36,275 bases of DNA from Candidatus Omnitrophota bacterium (GCA_903836515.1 CAILQW010000031.1:1-36275); one strand, 5' to 3'; shown: positions 16,744-26,389, counted from the first letter of the stretch. Program-made: numbers and translations. The notes: generated by a model from the sequence alone, not told the origin.

Positions 16744-17526
16744 TTAATGCGACAATTGTTTGGCGCGGTCGCGGGCGGCTTTGAGGGCCGTTGCGAACAA
16801 TCCGCTCATATCCTGGGCCATGAACACATCCATGGCCGCCTGTGTGGTCCCGCCCTTGGAGGTGACCCTGGCACGCCAGACCCCCGCGGGATCTTCACTT
16901 TGAGCCAGCAGGCGTGCGCTCCCCGAAAGTGTCTGATACACGAGCAGCCTCGCCTCTTTAGCGTCAAACCCAAGCTTGCGCGCCGCCTCCATCATACACT
17001 CGACAAACAAAAAGACATACGCCGGGCCGCTGCCGGACACAGCCGTGACCGCATCGATCTGACGCTCGGGCACAACAAGCGTTTTCCCGACAACATCAAA
17101 AACACCTTTAACCAGCGCCGCATCTTTGGGGGTCGCGTTCTTGCCGCGGCACAGGCCGCTCATGCCCTCTCCCGCCATGGCCGGCAAGTTGGGCATGACA
17201 CGAACCACACGCACCCTGCCCCTAAGTTTCTTTTCGATCGACCCGGTGGTCACACCCGCGGCGATGGAAATGACAAGTTTTTTCCCTAACGGGATCCGGC
17301 GCATTTCAGCCAGGACATCCGGAAGGTCCTGGGGCTTGACAGCAAGAAAAACAGCATCCGCGGCCCTGACCACATCCGCCAGCATGCCAAAGGCCACCCG
17401 GTATTTCTTTTTCAGCGCGGCCTGGCGCTCCGCGCGCGGCTCACACACATAACAGGTATGCTGACGATGAATACCGGCAAGGATAGCCTCGCCCATGTTC
17501 CCGCAGCCAATGAACGCGATCTTCAT
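16744..17526 (-). CDS. proC: Pyrroline-5-carboxylate reductase
   Basis: ProC reduces pyrroline-5-carboxylate to proline with NAD(P)H. The 260 residues have the Rossmann start MKIAFIGCGNMGEAIL, AVKPQDLPDVL, VISIAAGVTTGSIE, RVVRVMPNLPA, and the C-terminal dimerisation domain with VSGSGPAYVFLFVECM and VTSKGGTTQAA, all family signatures. The start overlaps the yggS stop as ATGA. The yggS-proC order is common in bacteria and suggests joint expression. Confidence 0.96.
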   Translation of the reverse strand: MKIAFIGCGNMGEAILAGIHRQHTCYVCEPRAERQAALKKKYRVAFGMLADVVRAADAVFLAVKPQDLPDVLAEMRRIPLGKKLVISIAAGVTTGSIEKKLRGRVRVVRVMPNLPAMAGEGMSGLCRGKNATPKDAALVKGVFDVVGKTLVVPERQIDAVTAVSGSGPAYVFLFVECMMEAARKLGFDAKEARLLVYQTLSGSARLLAQSEDPAGVWRARVTSKGGTTQAAMDVFMAQDMSGLFATALKAARDRAKQLSH

Positions 17527-18224
17527 GATGATGCCCCTTTGAATAACGCGGAACCAATCCGCACCATGGTCGCCCCTTCTTCAATGGCGATCTCATAATC
17601 CCCGCTCATGCCCATGGATATATGTTCCAGTCCGCGGGCAAATGCCGGAGAACGTTCTTGCCTAAGACGGTCGAACTGCCCGCGCAGGCGGCGAAAAACG
17701 GCACGGATGACATCCGCATCGCCCGTCAACGGCGCCATGGCCATGAGCCCGCGGGTGCGTATATGGGAACACCCCTCCAGATAGCCTGCAAGCGCATCCA
17801 GGTCTTCTTCCGCCACGCCGAATTTCTGTTCTTCCCGGGCGATATCCACCTGCACCAGAATATCCTGCACCTTGCCGATGACCGCTGCGCGCTTATCTAT
17901 CTCCGCCGCCAGTTTCAGGCTGTCCACCGACTGGATCACATCAAAAAGACGCACCGCATCCCGGGCCTTGTTGGTCTGCAGATGTCCGATCAAATGTTTG
18001 ATGACCGTACGTCCTTCGCTTGCCAGAAGGGGGAATTTTTCCTCGGCGGCCTGCACGCGATTTTCCGCAATATCCTTAAGACCGGCGGCCAGCGCGTCAT
18101 TGACCTCGTCGGCAGAAGAATACTTCGTCACCCCGATGAGGGTCACCGCATCCGGTGAACGGCCCACGCGGGCACAAACGGCCGCGATGCGTGAATGAAC
18201 AGCATCAATTCTTGGCTGCATCAC
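17523..18224 (-). CDS. yggS: YggS/PLPBP-family pyridoxal-phosphate homeostasis protein
   Basis: These single-domain alanine-racemase-like barrel proteins bind pyridoxal phosphate without a known enzymatic reaction and help keep the cofactor and amino-acid pools balanced. The 233 residues show the cofactor lysine in IGVTKYS (Lys34), IAENRVQ (family GENRVQ), HLIGHLQTNKAR, VDSLKLA, VQVDIA.E.KFG and the late SMGMSGDYEIAIEEGATMVR. It overlaps the upstream response regulator gene by about 20 bases and proC by 4. The second ATG at 18221 is an alternative start. Confidence 0.94.
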   Translation of the reverse strand: MMQPRIDAVHSRIAAVCARVGRSPDAVTLIGVTKYSSADEVNDALAAGLKDIAENRVQAAEEKFPLLASEGRTVIKHLIGHLQTNKARDAVRLFDVIQSVDSLKLAAEIDKRAAVIGKVQDILVQVDIAREEQKFGVAEEDLDALAGYLEGCSHIRTRGLMAMAPLTGDADVIRAVFRRLRGQFDRLRQERSPAFARGLEHISMGMSGDYEIAIEEGATMVRIGSALFKGASS

Positions 18225-18579
18225 CCAGCACTTCCCTGATCTTGACCAGCAGATCCTGAATCTTGAGCGGCTTGTGGAGATACGAGGCGATCCCGTAACG
18301 CTTGAAAATCGGCTCCATGGAATCGTACGCCGTCAGGACAATGACCGGCGGCCGGTTATCACCGGGGATCTTGACCAGTTCGGACATGAAGGCATATCCG
18401 TTCATTTTGGGCATCTCCACATCCAACACGATCAGGTCCACCGGCCCTTCGCGCAGAACCTGCAGGGCCGCCTCGCCATCCCCCACACCAATGGCGCCAT
18501 ACCCTTCCTGCTGCAGTTTGCGCTTGGTGATATCCACCACAACATCTTCATCATCAACAATCAAAATGGTTTTTGGCAT
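18205..18579 (-). CDS. Single-domain response regulator receiver
   Basis: The 124 residues make up only a CheY-like receiver domain: acidic pair Asp9/Asp10, phosphorylation site Asp53 in VLDVEMPKMNG, Thr83 and Lys103 in HKP. No output domain follows, so it would act by protein-protein interaction or as a phosphorelay element. No histidine kinase is in the window. A TATAAT lies only six bases before the ATG (18586-18591), with just a weak TAACGA 17 bases further up, so initiation close to the start codon is possible. Its end overlaps yggS by 20 bases. Confidence 0.92.
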   Translation of the reverse strand: MPKTILIVDDEDVVVDITKRKLQQEGYGAIGVGDGEAALQVLREGPVDLIVLDVEMPKMNGYAFMSELVKIPGDNRPPVIVLTAYDSMEPIFKRYGIASYLHKPLKIQDLLVKIREVLGDAAKN

Positions 18580-18667
18580 GCATTAATTATATATTCGCCG
18601 CGGGATTTTCGTTAAAATTTTGTATTTTTTGTTCGTACCCCCTCCCGTCCCTCACCATATTCTCTTT

Positions 18668-21478
18668 TCAAACATCGAATTTTCTTAATTCGTCATCCAC
18701 AAAAGGCCGGGCGGGATCGAGGATCTCGGCCATCACACGCCCCAGGGCGTCCTTGTAGGGCGCGCCAAAAATATCCGGTGCCGGCATCGGCGTTTTATCC
18801 CTGGAGATCGTCCTCAAACGCGCCTCGCGCAGGCTGTAAAGGCCGGCTTCAATGCGCCTGCCGGGATACGCTTCCGCCATCATATGAACATAGAGCGGCA
18901 GCTGGAAGGAACCAACCGCCTCGAATATTTCCCGGCGGCCGGCTTCCGGCGGCAGGGCCAATACCGGCGGCGGGACATCATCCGCCGTGCCGGTCTTGTA
19001 GTCGAGGACCAGTATCCCGCCCGCGCTGTCCTCCTCGACACGGTCGATCCTGGCCTTGAACCTGAATTCACCCGGCGGCAGGACGATCCGGGCCGTGTAT
19101 TCCTTCTCAAGCCCCAGGATCAGGCGGATCCCCGCGGCACGTTCACGCTCGACATCCAGGAAAGCGCGCAGTTTGTGTTCCATGACCCCGCGCACCAGAA
19201 ACGCCTGCGCGCGCATACGCCGGGCCAAAACTTCCTCAAAACGACGGTTGAAAACAGACCAGAGCCGTTTTTCAAATGTGTCCCCGAAATCCGGCGTGTG
19301 CCCTTCCAAAGGCTTGTAGAGTTCTTCCAGCAGGCCGTGCATGAAATTGCCGATCAAAACCGCATCAGGCTCGTCGAGAAGATCATCGCTTTCGCGCAGG
19401 CCAAGGACATAATCCGTGTAAAACGTATACGGGTTGGCCAGGTAGGCGTTGACACTGCTGGCCGAATAAGAGAAGCCCTGCAGGAACCTGATCATGGCCG
19501 GGGTCTTGGCCGCGGCGCGCGGACGCTGATCCGCACGGACCGCAAACCCCGCCCTTACGGCGGGGAAATGATCCGGCTTCCCGTCACGGACCTGTTTTTC
19601 CCAGACAAGTTCCTCGAGAAAACGGCTGGGCTCCTTCTCCTTGTTCTTCTGACACACCAAATGCACGCTGCGGGCGGAAGAAACGAGGCGCATGAACTGG
19701 TAACGCTGGATCTCCTCCTCAAGGCGCAGGCTGTCCAGGTCAAGCTGGCCCATGACCTCGCGCGGGATCAAGGACGCACGCACCCGGATGCTCGGCAAAA
19801 CCCCCTCATTCACGTCCATGACGATCACATGGTCGAAATCAAGCGAACGCGTTTCCTCAAGCCCCAGGATCTGCAGGCCCTTGAGCGGCGTACCTTTGAA
19901 GCGCACCATCTGGGCGCCGGCATTCTCCTCGAAAATTCGGAACAGGTCTTCCTGCGCAAAACTTTCGCCGCTGAAAGACGCCTCCCTGAACTGCGCACAC
20001 ACCTCGTACATCCGCGCGGCAATATTAAGGTTAAGGGGATAATGCCCCATGGTACTCCGCCGGGAGGTTTCATCCAGAAGCGGTTCCAGCGCCAGGGCAA
20101 AAGAAGCAAGGCTGCTGACCCCCTCCCACGCCTCCAGAAAAATCCTGTGGATTCCCCGGAGCATCCCGGCCAGGCTGTCCCGGCGTCCGTCAAGGCCCAT
20201 CCCGGCCAGTGTCGCAGCGGCTTCCTCAAAGATAATACGGTCCTCGAAAATATCCTCCAGCGCAAGAAAAGAACTTCCGGACGTCGCACCGCTCAGACGC
20301 CCCTTAAGGACCTCCTCGATCTTGTGAACCAGAACGCGCATGGCCGCCGCCCCCTCCGCACGGCCTTCCCACTGCAAATTCTTGACAAAGGGATGACGGA
20401 GCAGGGCCAGATAATCCCGGGCATAATAACGTCCATCCTTGCCCGACAGCTGTGCCTGGAACACCGCCTGCAGAAGAAGATACAGGCTGCCGCGGCGCAA
20501 AGGATACCCCATGGATACGTTAAAGCCGTCCGCCTCCAGGGGCAACGCCGACAACAGCGGCACCAGCGCTTCGGTATCCGGCAGCACAACAACGGTGCGG
20601 TGCTTGTCAACGATACCAGCCAGGATATCCCGCACCATGGCGGCCCCGGCATGCGTATCCGCGGCGGTATAGATCTTCAGGTCGAACGACACCGGCGTGG
20701 GAACGACCCCCTCCTTCAGTTCACAGCCGAACTGCCCGGCGATATGCTCCAGCACCCGCCATTTCCGCTGGTCGCCCTGGAAGATCAGCGTGGCCTTGTC
20801 CGCGGCATGGAGCTGACGGACCACCCCGGCTTCCGTTTTGTGAAAATAAAAAAAATTGGCGAAGATGATCTCGTCGTAACGGGACGCGTCCCAGGCCCCC
20901 GCGTTGCGGGCGGCACGACGGTATTGCCCGCCGCGTGTGGTCCGGCCGGCCTCCTTCAGGCGGGCATGAAAAACATCCCTGAGCGTCAGGACCTTCTCCA
21001 GCATGCGATTGATATTCTCGGGAACAGGATAGCCGATGCGCGCACTTTCCTGGATAGGCGTCAACGCGGCCGGGCCAACATCCTCCAGGTCGAGCTGGTT
21101 GATGAAATCCAGGATATCTCCGGCCCAAGGCAGGAATTTCGCAAACGTTTCACGGCCCTGGAGCAGTTCCGGAGCCAGGTCACGCGCCAGGCTATAGAGC
21201 GTGAAACGGTCCTCCAGGTCAGAGGCGGCCCTGAGTTCACCGGTCACGTTGGCCAGCTCGTTCATGAACTCATCCATCGTATAAAAACGGGGCGGCATGA
21301 AGGCCCCTCCCGCACGGCGCGCGAGTTCGCGTTTTAAAAAATGCGCCGGGCGTTTGCCGCCGAAAACAACAGCCAGCCTCCCGGGATCCCGCCCGGCGGC
21401 GGCATGCCCGCGCTGAATATGATCCGCGAGTTCCGCCATAAAAGGTTTTGTGAAATCCGTTGTAAATATGCGCGCCAT
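18668..21478 (-). CDS. addB: AddB-like ATP-dependent nuclease subunit (PD-(D/E)XK)
   Basis: AddB is the partner of AddA in the AddAB double-strand-break processing complex. The 936 residues show a degenerate helicase-like body (LGLEETRSLDFDHVIVMDVN at mid-protein, as in UvrD-like pseudo-helicases) and a C-terminal PD-(D/E)XK nuclease. Expected nuclease residues are Asp812, Asp826 and Lys828 in VLDYKTG, with Gln859 downstream, plus an upstream His in NFMHGLLEELY. No intact Walker A was found. The cysteines needed for the AddB iron-sulphur cluster were not obvious. The ATG at 21478 follows GGAGGTGTG and overlaps the addA stop by one base (TGATG). A RecC-like or generic exonuclease V subunit name is the alternative. 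Confidence 0.87.
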   Translation of the reverse strand: MARIFTTDFTKPFMAELADHIQRGHAAAGRDPGRLAVVFGGKRPAHFLKRELARRAGGAFMPPRFYTMDEFMNELANVTGELRAASDLEDRFTLYSLARDLAPELLQGRETFAKFLPWAGDILDFINQLDLEDVGPAALTPIQESARIGYPVPENINRMLEKVLTLRDVFHARLKEAGRTTRGGQYRRAARNAGAWDASRYDEIIFANFFYFHKTEAGVVRQLHAADKATLIFQGDQRKWRVLEHIAGQFGCELKEGVVPTPVSFDLKIYTAADTHAGAAMVRDILAGIVDKHRTVVVLPDTEALVPLLSALPLEADGFNVSMGYPLRRGSLYLLLQAVFQAQLSGKDGRYYARDYLALLRHPFVKNLQWEGRAEGAAAMRVLVHKIEEVLKGRLSGATSGSSFLALEDIFEDRIIFEEAAATLAGMGLDGRRDSLAGMLRGIHRIFLEAWEGVSSLASFALALEPLLDETSRRSTMGHYPLNLNIAARMYEVCAQFREASFSGESFAQEDLFRIFEENAGAQMVRFKGTPLKGLQILGLEETRSLDFDHVIVMDVNEGVLPSIRVRASLIPREVMGQLDLDSLRLEEEIQRYQFMRLVSSARSVHLVCQKNKEKEPSRFLEELVWEKQVRDGKPDHFPAVRAGFAVRADQRPRAAAKTPAMIRFLQGFSYSASSVNAYLANPYTFYTDYVLGLRESDDLLDEPDAVLIGNFMHGLLEELYKPLEGHTPDFGDTFEKRLWSVFNRRFEEVLARRMRAQAFLVRGVMEHKLRAFLDVERERAAGIRLILGLEKEYTARIVLPPGEFRFKARIDRVEEDSAGGILVLDYKTGTADDVPPPVLALPPEAGRREIFEAVGSFQLPLYVHMMAEAYPGRRIEAGLYSLREARLRTISRDKTPMPAPDIFGAPYKDALGRVMAEILDPARPFVDDELRKFDV

Positions 21479-24400
21479 CACACCTCCACCACGGCAGATT
21501 CGCCGATAAAGACAAGATATCCTCTCACGCGCCGCCCCGGATAAATTTCACGGAGGATCCCCATATAGGCCTGGACCTGTTCGCCGCCGGCCTCTTCCGC
21601 GGCACGGCTCAACTTGAAATCAATGACGGTCACGCTGTCGGGGTTCACCAAAAGCCGGTCAACCCGCCGCGTGCGCCCGAAACGGTCCACACACTCCTGT
21701 TCTGTCAGCACCCGGGCATCACCGGCTTCAAAGAAAGGCCTGACACGTTCATCCGCCAGCAGACGCCGCAGCGGTTCACGCATCCCCGCCTCCTCCGTTC
21801 CCAGGGCCGTTGGCACGGCCAGCGCCGCCTCAAGGGCCGCATCCAGCCCGCCGGCCGGTACCGCACCGATGCGCGCCAGGACGGCATGAAACGCCTCGCC
21901 GGTACGGCATTCAGCGCGCGCGAACAAGGCCCGTGCATCCATGAACTCGTCATTTAAAAACGCGATCCAGTCGCGGCATGCGCAAGGCGCCAGTTCAACC
22001 GGCGCCGGCCCTGCGTCCCTGTCCTTGCGGGGGTAACCCGCGGCAGGCTCACCCACCGACAGCAAAGGCGCGGGAAAAAGATGCCGCGCCAGATTCACGC
22101 CCTTGCCAGCCCGCGGCGGGACATACACATACATTTCACAGGCGGCACGCGTCAGGGCCACATAGACATTGTTCAATTCCGAAAAAAAGACCGCCATGCG
22201 TTCCTCGACATCCAGTTCCTCGGCGAGGAGCGAGTAACGGGTATGGCAGGCATTGAAATGATAGAGCGCCAGGCCATCCTCACCGGGCCGCAAGACATAA
22301 TTCAAGGCCTTCTTCCCGGAGGACGCCCCGCGGGACAAGGACATCGTCAGAAACGGCAGGATGACCACCCGGAATTCCAGGCCCTTGGCCTTATGGACTG
22401 TCATGACCTGGACCGTATCCCCCCCCGGCACATCAACATAAAGTTCGGACCCTTCCAGCGCGTCATAATGCTCCAGGAAAGAGGCCATGTCGGGAAATTC
22501 AACTTCCTTCTTCTTGACCAGTTCCAGAAAATGCATGAAGAACGCCTGGTCGCCCGGAAAATTCTCGACCACCCCCAGCCGCCGATAAAAACTCGCCACC
22601 GTCTCATACAAGGGATAAAGCCCCGCATGACTGAAAAAATCGTCGATCAAGTTTTCCCATATCTCCGGGAAACGGCTGCGAAATGCCGTATAAAGATACC
22701 CCTTGCGCTCCTGGCGCCACGCCAGGATGAAATCCTGCACGGCTTCCGGCGGCATGCCGGCGGCAGCCCCAAAGATACGCCCCTGGATGAACTCCCCGAA
22801 GGCCGCGTTATCCACGGGCGCCGCCAGAAAATGCAGGAACGCCGTCACTTCACGCAGCAGCAGATGCTCCTTGATATCAAGGGTACGTTCCGAGGATGAG
22901 GGGATGGGCGGATCCGCCTCCAGGAGCCAGCGGGTCACTTCCTCAACCTGGTCATTCTTGCGGACCAGAATGCCGATGTCACGCCAGGCAAAACGCGTCC
23001 GCAGGTCAGCCAGGCGTGCCATAAGCCTGCGGCGGGCATCCTCGGAAACTTCCTCCCGGCCGGAACCTTCCAGGAGCTCCACCCGGACACAACCTTCAGG
23101 ATCCGGCTGTACCACTTCCTGTGCCGCCCCGGCGTAGACACGGCGCAGTTCATCAAAATCATCCGCCCTCGCCGGCACAAGCGCCGCTCCGTCCCTGCCG
23201 GGGGCGCGCATAAGCGCCTCAAGATTATCCAGGCTAAAGACACTGTTGTTAAAGGTGACAATGCTGCGATGACTACGGCGGCTGGTGTTCAAGATCTCGC
23301 AGGAAGGATGATATCCGGGCGCGGCATACCGGGCGCGGACATCGTCGAAGAGCCGCGTATCCCCGCCGCGGAATGAATAAATGGCCTGTTTCTTGTCGCC
23401 GACGTAAAACAAGGTCCCGCCGCGGGCAATCCCATCCTCGGGCAGAACGCAGAGGTTTTCCCACTGCAGGCGGCTGGTGTCCTGGAATTCGTCAAAAAGA
23501 TAATGCTCGAAACGTGTGGAGAGGCGGTAATAAAGCTCTTCGGGGGCCACACCCTCCTCGTAAACCTGGCGCGCCCTGGCGTTGAGCTCGCCCAAGAACA
23601 TGATGTCCTCGCGCAGGCACATCCCCACCAGATGCCGGCGGACATACTCCCACAGCCTCACATACGGGTCGTAGACATGGTTCACCTCCAGATCCGCGGC
23701 CTCCATAAAACCCTTCTGGATCGCGGCCCAGAGGTCGTGATGCCGCGGCAAAAGGACCAGGCTCTTTGTTGCCGGGATATCCTTCCCCGGCTCAAAATAC
23801 CCCGACAATCCCTGGGCAAAACGGAACCCGTTCTGATGGGCCTGAACAAACCCGGCGATACTTTTGACAAAAGTTTTGTGCGCGCCTTCAGGCATGTCTG
23901 CCGCCAGATCACGCACGGCGGCCACCACCTTGCGCTTGACACTGATCATGTCCGCGGGCACCTTCCCCGGCGGCACGAAGTCCCGCGCGTAGGTGTTATA
24001 TTCCCCCCACAGTTGTTCCAGGGTATCCAGCACCACATCCCGGGGGATCCAGGCGGACCGCGCCTCGACCAAGAGCATGCTCGTTAGAAAATCGTCAAAG
24101 GCACGGCGCAGGACCTTGTCGGAGGCTGCATCGTCGATGAGTTCGTCAAGGGCCAGCGCCAGGTATTCACGGGCATTGGTTTTGATGCGGAAATTGGCGG
24201 TCAAGCCGATCTGGAACGCGGAGCTGACCAGCAGGGAATTGATGAACTTGTCAATGGTCTCAACCTGGAAATAATTGTAGTTGCGCAGGATGGCATCAAT
24301 AACTTTGGAGGCAAATTCACGCGCCTCACCGGAGGGCATACCGATGCCTTCCAGGATCAGGCGTTCTTCCTCAGGCGGCATCACCCCCAGCGCCAGTTCC

Positions 24401-24633
24401 TTGAGGAACCGGAGGATCCGCTCTTTCATCTCGAAAGCGGCCTTGTTCGTGAAGGTGATCGCCAGGATGGTATGAATAGGCGGAACGGTGCGCTCACGCG
24501 TCAAATGCAGGACAAGCTGAACATAGCGTTTGGCGAGCGCATATGTTTTGCCGGATCCGGCGGAAGCCTCGACCACGCGCACTTCGGGGAACGCCAGGCC
24601 GTGAGGCACAGAGTCAGCGCACCCGGGGTTCAT
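21478..24633 (-). CDS. addA: AddA/RecB-like helicase-nuclease
   Basis: AddA-type proteins unwind and degrade DNA ends and help load recombinase. The 1051 residues contain Walker A in EASAGSGKT (22-30), TFTNKAAFEMKERI (motif Ia), LFDEFQDTS (Walker B), VGDKKQAIYSFRGG (motif III), VMTVHKAKGLEFRVVILPF (motif V) and NVYVALTRA (motif VI). A C-terminal nuclease follows with Asp992, Asp1005 and Lys1007 (VIDFK) and a Gln...Tyr pair about 15 residues later. Helicase and nuclease motifs are therefore both intact. Its ATG overlaps the upstream secreted-protein gene by four bases (ATGA), and it is coupled to addB. RecB is the alternative family name, but no recC or recD is present. Confidence 0.92.
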   Translation of the reverse strand: MNPGCADSVPHGLAFPEVRVVEASAGSGKTYALAKRYVQLVLHLTRERTVPPIHTILAITFTNKAAFEMKERILRFLKELALGVMPPEEERLILEGIGMPSGEAREFASKVIDAILRNYNYFQVETIDKFINSLLVSSAFQIGLTANFRIKTNAREYLALALDELIDDAASDKVLRRAFDDFLTSMLLVEARSAWIPRDVVLDTLEQLWGEYNTYARDFVPPGKVPADMISVKRKVVAAVRDLAADMPEGAHKTFVKSIAGFVQAHQNGFRFAQGLSGYFEPGKDIPATKSLVLLPRHHDLWAAIQKGFMEAADLEVNHVYDPYVRLWEYVRRHLVGMCLREDIMFLGELNARARQVYEEGVAPEELYYRLSTRFEHYLFDEFQDTSRLQWENLCVLPEDGIARGGTLFYVGDKKQAIYSFRGGDTRLFDDVRARYAAPGYHPSCEILNTSRRSHRSIVTFNNSVFSLDNLEALMRAPGRDGAALVPARADDFDELRRVYAGAAQEVVQPDPEGCVRVELLEGSGREEVSEDARRRLMARLADLRTRFAWRDIGILVRKNDQVEEVTRWLLEADPPIPSSSERTLDIKEHLLLREVTAFLHFLAAPVDNAAFGEFIQGRIFGAAAGMPPEAVQDFILAWRQERKGYLYTAFRSRFPEIWENLIDDFFSHAGLYPLYETVASFYRRLGVVENFPGDQAFFMHFLELVKKKEVEFPDMASFLEHYDALEGSELYVDVPGGDTVQVMTVHKAKGLEFRVVILPFLTMSLSRGASSGKKALNYVLRPGEDGLALYHFNACHTRYSLLAEELDVEERMAVFFSELNNVYVALTRAACEMYVYVPPRAGKGVNLARHLFPAPLLSVGEPAAGYPRKDRDAGPAPVELAPCACRDWIAFLNDEFMDARALFARAECRTGEAFHAVLARIGAVPAGGLDAALEAALAVPTALGTEEAGMREPLRRLLADERVRPFFEAGDARVLTEQECVDRFGRTRRVDRLLVNPDSVTVIDFKLSRAAEEAGGEQVQAYMGILREIYPGRRVRGYLVFIGESAVVEV

Positions 24634-25367
24634 GAACGGCTCACAAAGACCGGATCTTCCAGCACTTCACGGACAGCGGCCACCGCGGCCTCAAAGGTCC
24701 CCTGGCCGGCCTTCATCCCCCACGCGGTGCGGTCTGCGGCGAACACATCCAGTTTCTTGACCAGCTTGCCGCGCTCCCCCTCTGTCAGGGCGAGTTCCCG
24801 GCAATTCTCGTCCGAACAACGCTCGGCACTCAACAGGACCGTCCGGAACATCACCACGGCGTGCAGGATGCCCAGGGCCGCGGCCTTGCGGTCCTCGGCC
24901 AGGACCGCCATCTGCTGTTTAAATTCGTTTTCATTCATATCCCTGGGGACGCCTCTTTCCTTGAAACGCTGGTACATCTGCCACAGGCGGCGTTCCCGGG
25001 AACTGACAATGATATGTTGTTCATATGCGGCCATGGCATCATAGGCCACCTTGCGGATGAGCATATTCCTGGATTCCACATACTTCACCAGATAATTCTT
25101 GGCCACCCGCAATTCGGTATTGTCGAGCGTCCGCCCATCCACCAGCGCCTTGACGACCTTGATATCACGGGTATAACTGTCGCCGGCCCCCGACTCGGCC
25201 CTAAGACGCAGATCCAGTTTCCCGTAATAGCCCAAGCTTGATATAAAACTCCTGGCAAAAGCAACCTTGTCCACATCGGGATTATTCACCCGGAAGGACT
25301 GGGCCGATGCCGCCAGAGGAAAAACCAGCCCTGCTACACACAACAACGCGATCACGATAACGCGCAT
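24630..25367 (-). CDS. Secreted protein of unknown function, coupled to addA
   Basis: From the ATG at 25367, preceded by GGAAAGGAAAATGT, the product has 245 residues. The frame is open 25 codons earlier, but that part lacks a ribosome site and covers a repeat element. Residues 1-23 are a clear signal peptide (MRVIVIALLCVAGLVFPLA, then ASAQS). The mature part is charged and mostly helical, with GYYGKLDLRLRAESG, SSRERRLWQMYQRFKE and one pair of cysteines in CSDENC. No family was recognised. The gene overlaps addA by four bases, which is unexpected for an exported protein and a cytoplasmic nuclease. Confidence 0.8.
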   Translation of the reverse strand: MRVIVIALLCVAGLVFPLAASAQSFRVNNPDVDKVAFARSFISSLGYYGKLDLRLRAESGAGDSYTRDIKVVKALVDGRTLDNTELRVAKNYLVKYVESRNMLIRKVAYDAMAAYEQHIIVSSRERRLWQMYQRFKERGVPRDMNENEFKQQMAVLAEDRKAAALGILHAVVMFRTVLLSAERCSDENCRELALTEGERGKLVKKLDVFAADRTAWGMKAGQGTFEAAVAAVREVLEDPVFVSRS

Positions 25368-25382
25368 ACATTTTCCTTTCCA

Positions 25383-25418
25383 CGTCGTCCTGAACCCCGC
25401 AGGGGGGAAGGATCTCCT
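25383..25418. repeat. Half-copy of the CGTCGTCCTGA repeat element
   Basis: CGTCGTCCTGA, also present at 3572, is followed here by an ACCCCGCAGGGG hairpin and then GGAAGGATCTCC. It lies in the 137-base gap between the DUF4380-like gene and the secreted-protein gene. Nothing else in that gap was recognised. Confidence 0.5.
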
Positions 25419-25504
25419 GATTATTGACGCGATGTCACCCATGAGTATTTATTATAACAAAGAGGCCGGCCGAATAAATGAAAACCCGATACTTTTTCCT
25501 GTTT

Positions 25505-26389
25505 TCAGGCCGCACAAAGACGCCAGAGCTGGGTCAGGGAGACTTCGCCGCCGGGCGGGATAAGGGCAAGGGGGGCGTGGACCTCCATCTCGCCGTAAGG
25601 ATACCGGGGAGAATTAAACACCTCGACCATGGACTGATGGGCATACGGCGCGCCGGGTGCGATCTCAAACAAACGCGCGAACACAACGGTACCCCGGGAT
25701 GTTTCCTTCATGACCACGGCCTGGCCTTCACGCAGGATCCCGCCGAACTTGAAGCACACATCCTGGCGGCAGGGCACACGGGCCCAGCCGTCCTTCTCCT
25801 CCGGACAAAAACCCGGATCCGGCAGAGAAGCATTGTCATGGTGATACGATCGCAGGCCGCCCCGGACAACCGGCAAATACACATCGAAAGGTTTCCGGAC
25901 CTGGGTCACATTCCATACGCCGCGCTCCACCGGACGATCGGACACGTTGCGTAGCGTTTCCACCAGCGCGATATCGCCGTCCTGCCCGCCGGCAAGAAAA
26001 GCGATACGGCGAATAATCTGCAAGCCGGTCTCCCGGCAAACAGGGCTTGTCATCACACAGGCATCCTCCTGCGCCTCGCAGGTATACGTCCCGGCGTCAA
26101 GATCCACCGGCGGGGACCCTGCAAGCCAGGCCGACTCGGGAGCCACCCAGGTCTTATCCCCGCCAAAGATCGGAAAACCCAGGGACCTTTTGAACGCGGC
26201 AAGATCCTCAACCGCCTCAAGCGCCGGCAAGACAACCTCCCCTGGCTTGGGCGCATACAACAACTCCTCCCCGCGAAAGCACAGCGACATGATGCGGCCG
26301 CCAACCCGCGGCACGATCCCCAAAGAAACATCGCCGCAGGCCATCTCAAAACCCTGCCAACCACGGACGCAGGCGGGTGTGAGGATCAT
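25505..26389 (-). CDS. DUF4380-like beta-sandwich protein
   Basis: The 294-residue protein has no signal peptide. Its start, LGIVPRVGGRIMSLCFRGEELLY, and the general order of strands resemble DUF4380 and other mutarotase-like (galactose-mutarotase superfamily) domains that bind sugars. Later features are the basic-acidic ETLRNVSDRPVERGVWNVTQV and a C-terminal HAPLALIPPGGEVSLTQLWR. The domain name comes from remembered motif style, not a search, so it is tentative. The start overlaps the anti-sigma stop by four bases; the ending has no obvious terminator. Confidence 0.65.
   Translation of the reverse strand: MILTPACVRGWQGFEMACGDVSLGIVPRVGGRIMSLCFRGEELLYAPKPGEVVLPALEAVEDLAAFKRSLGFPIFGGDKTWVAPESAWLAGSPPVDLDAGTYTCEAQEDACVMTSPVCRETGLQIIRRIAFLAGGQDGDIALVETLRNVSDRPVERGVWNVTQVRKPFDVYLPVVRGGLRSYHHDNASLPDPGFCPEEKDGWARVPCRQDVCFKFGGILREGQAVVMKETSRGTVVFARLFEIAPGAPYAHQSMVEVFNSPRYPYGEMEVHAPLALIPPGGEVSLTQLWRLCAA

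Noticed and set aside
18884-21337. An 817-codon plus-strand frame
   Set aside because: Antisense to the AddB-like gene; the high GC content removes stop codons. The composition is rich in Arg, Gln and His, as expected of a shadow frame.
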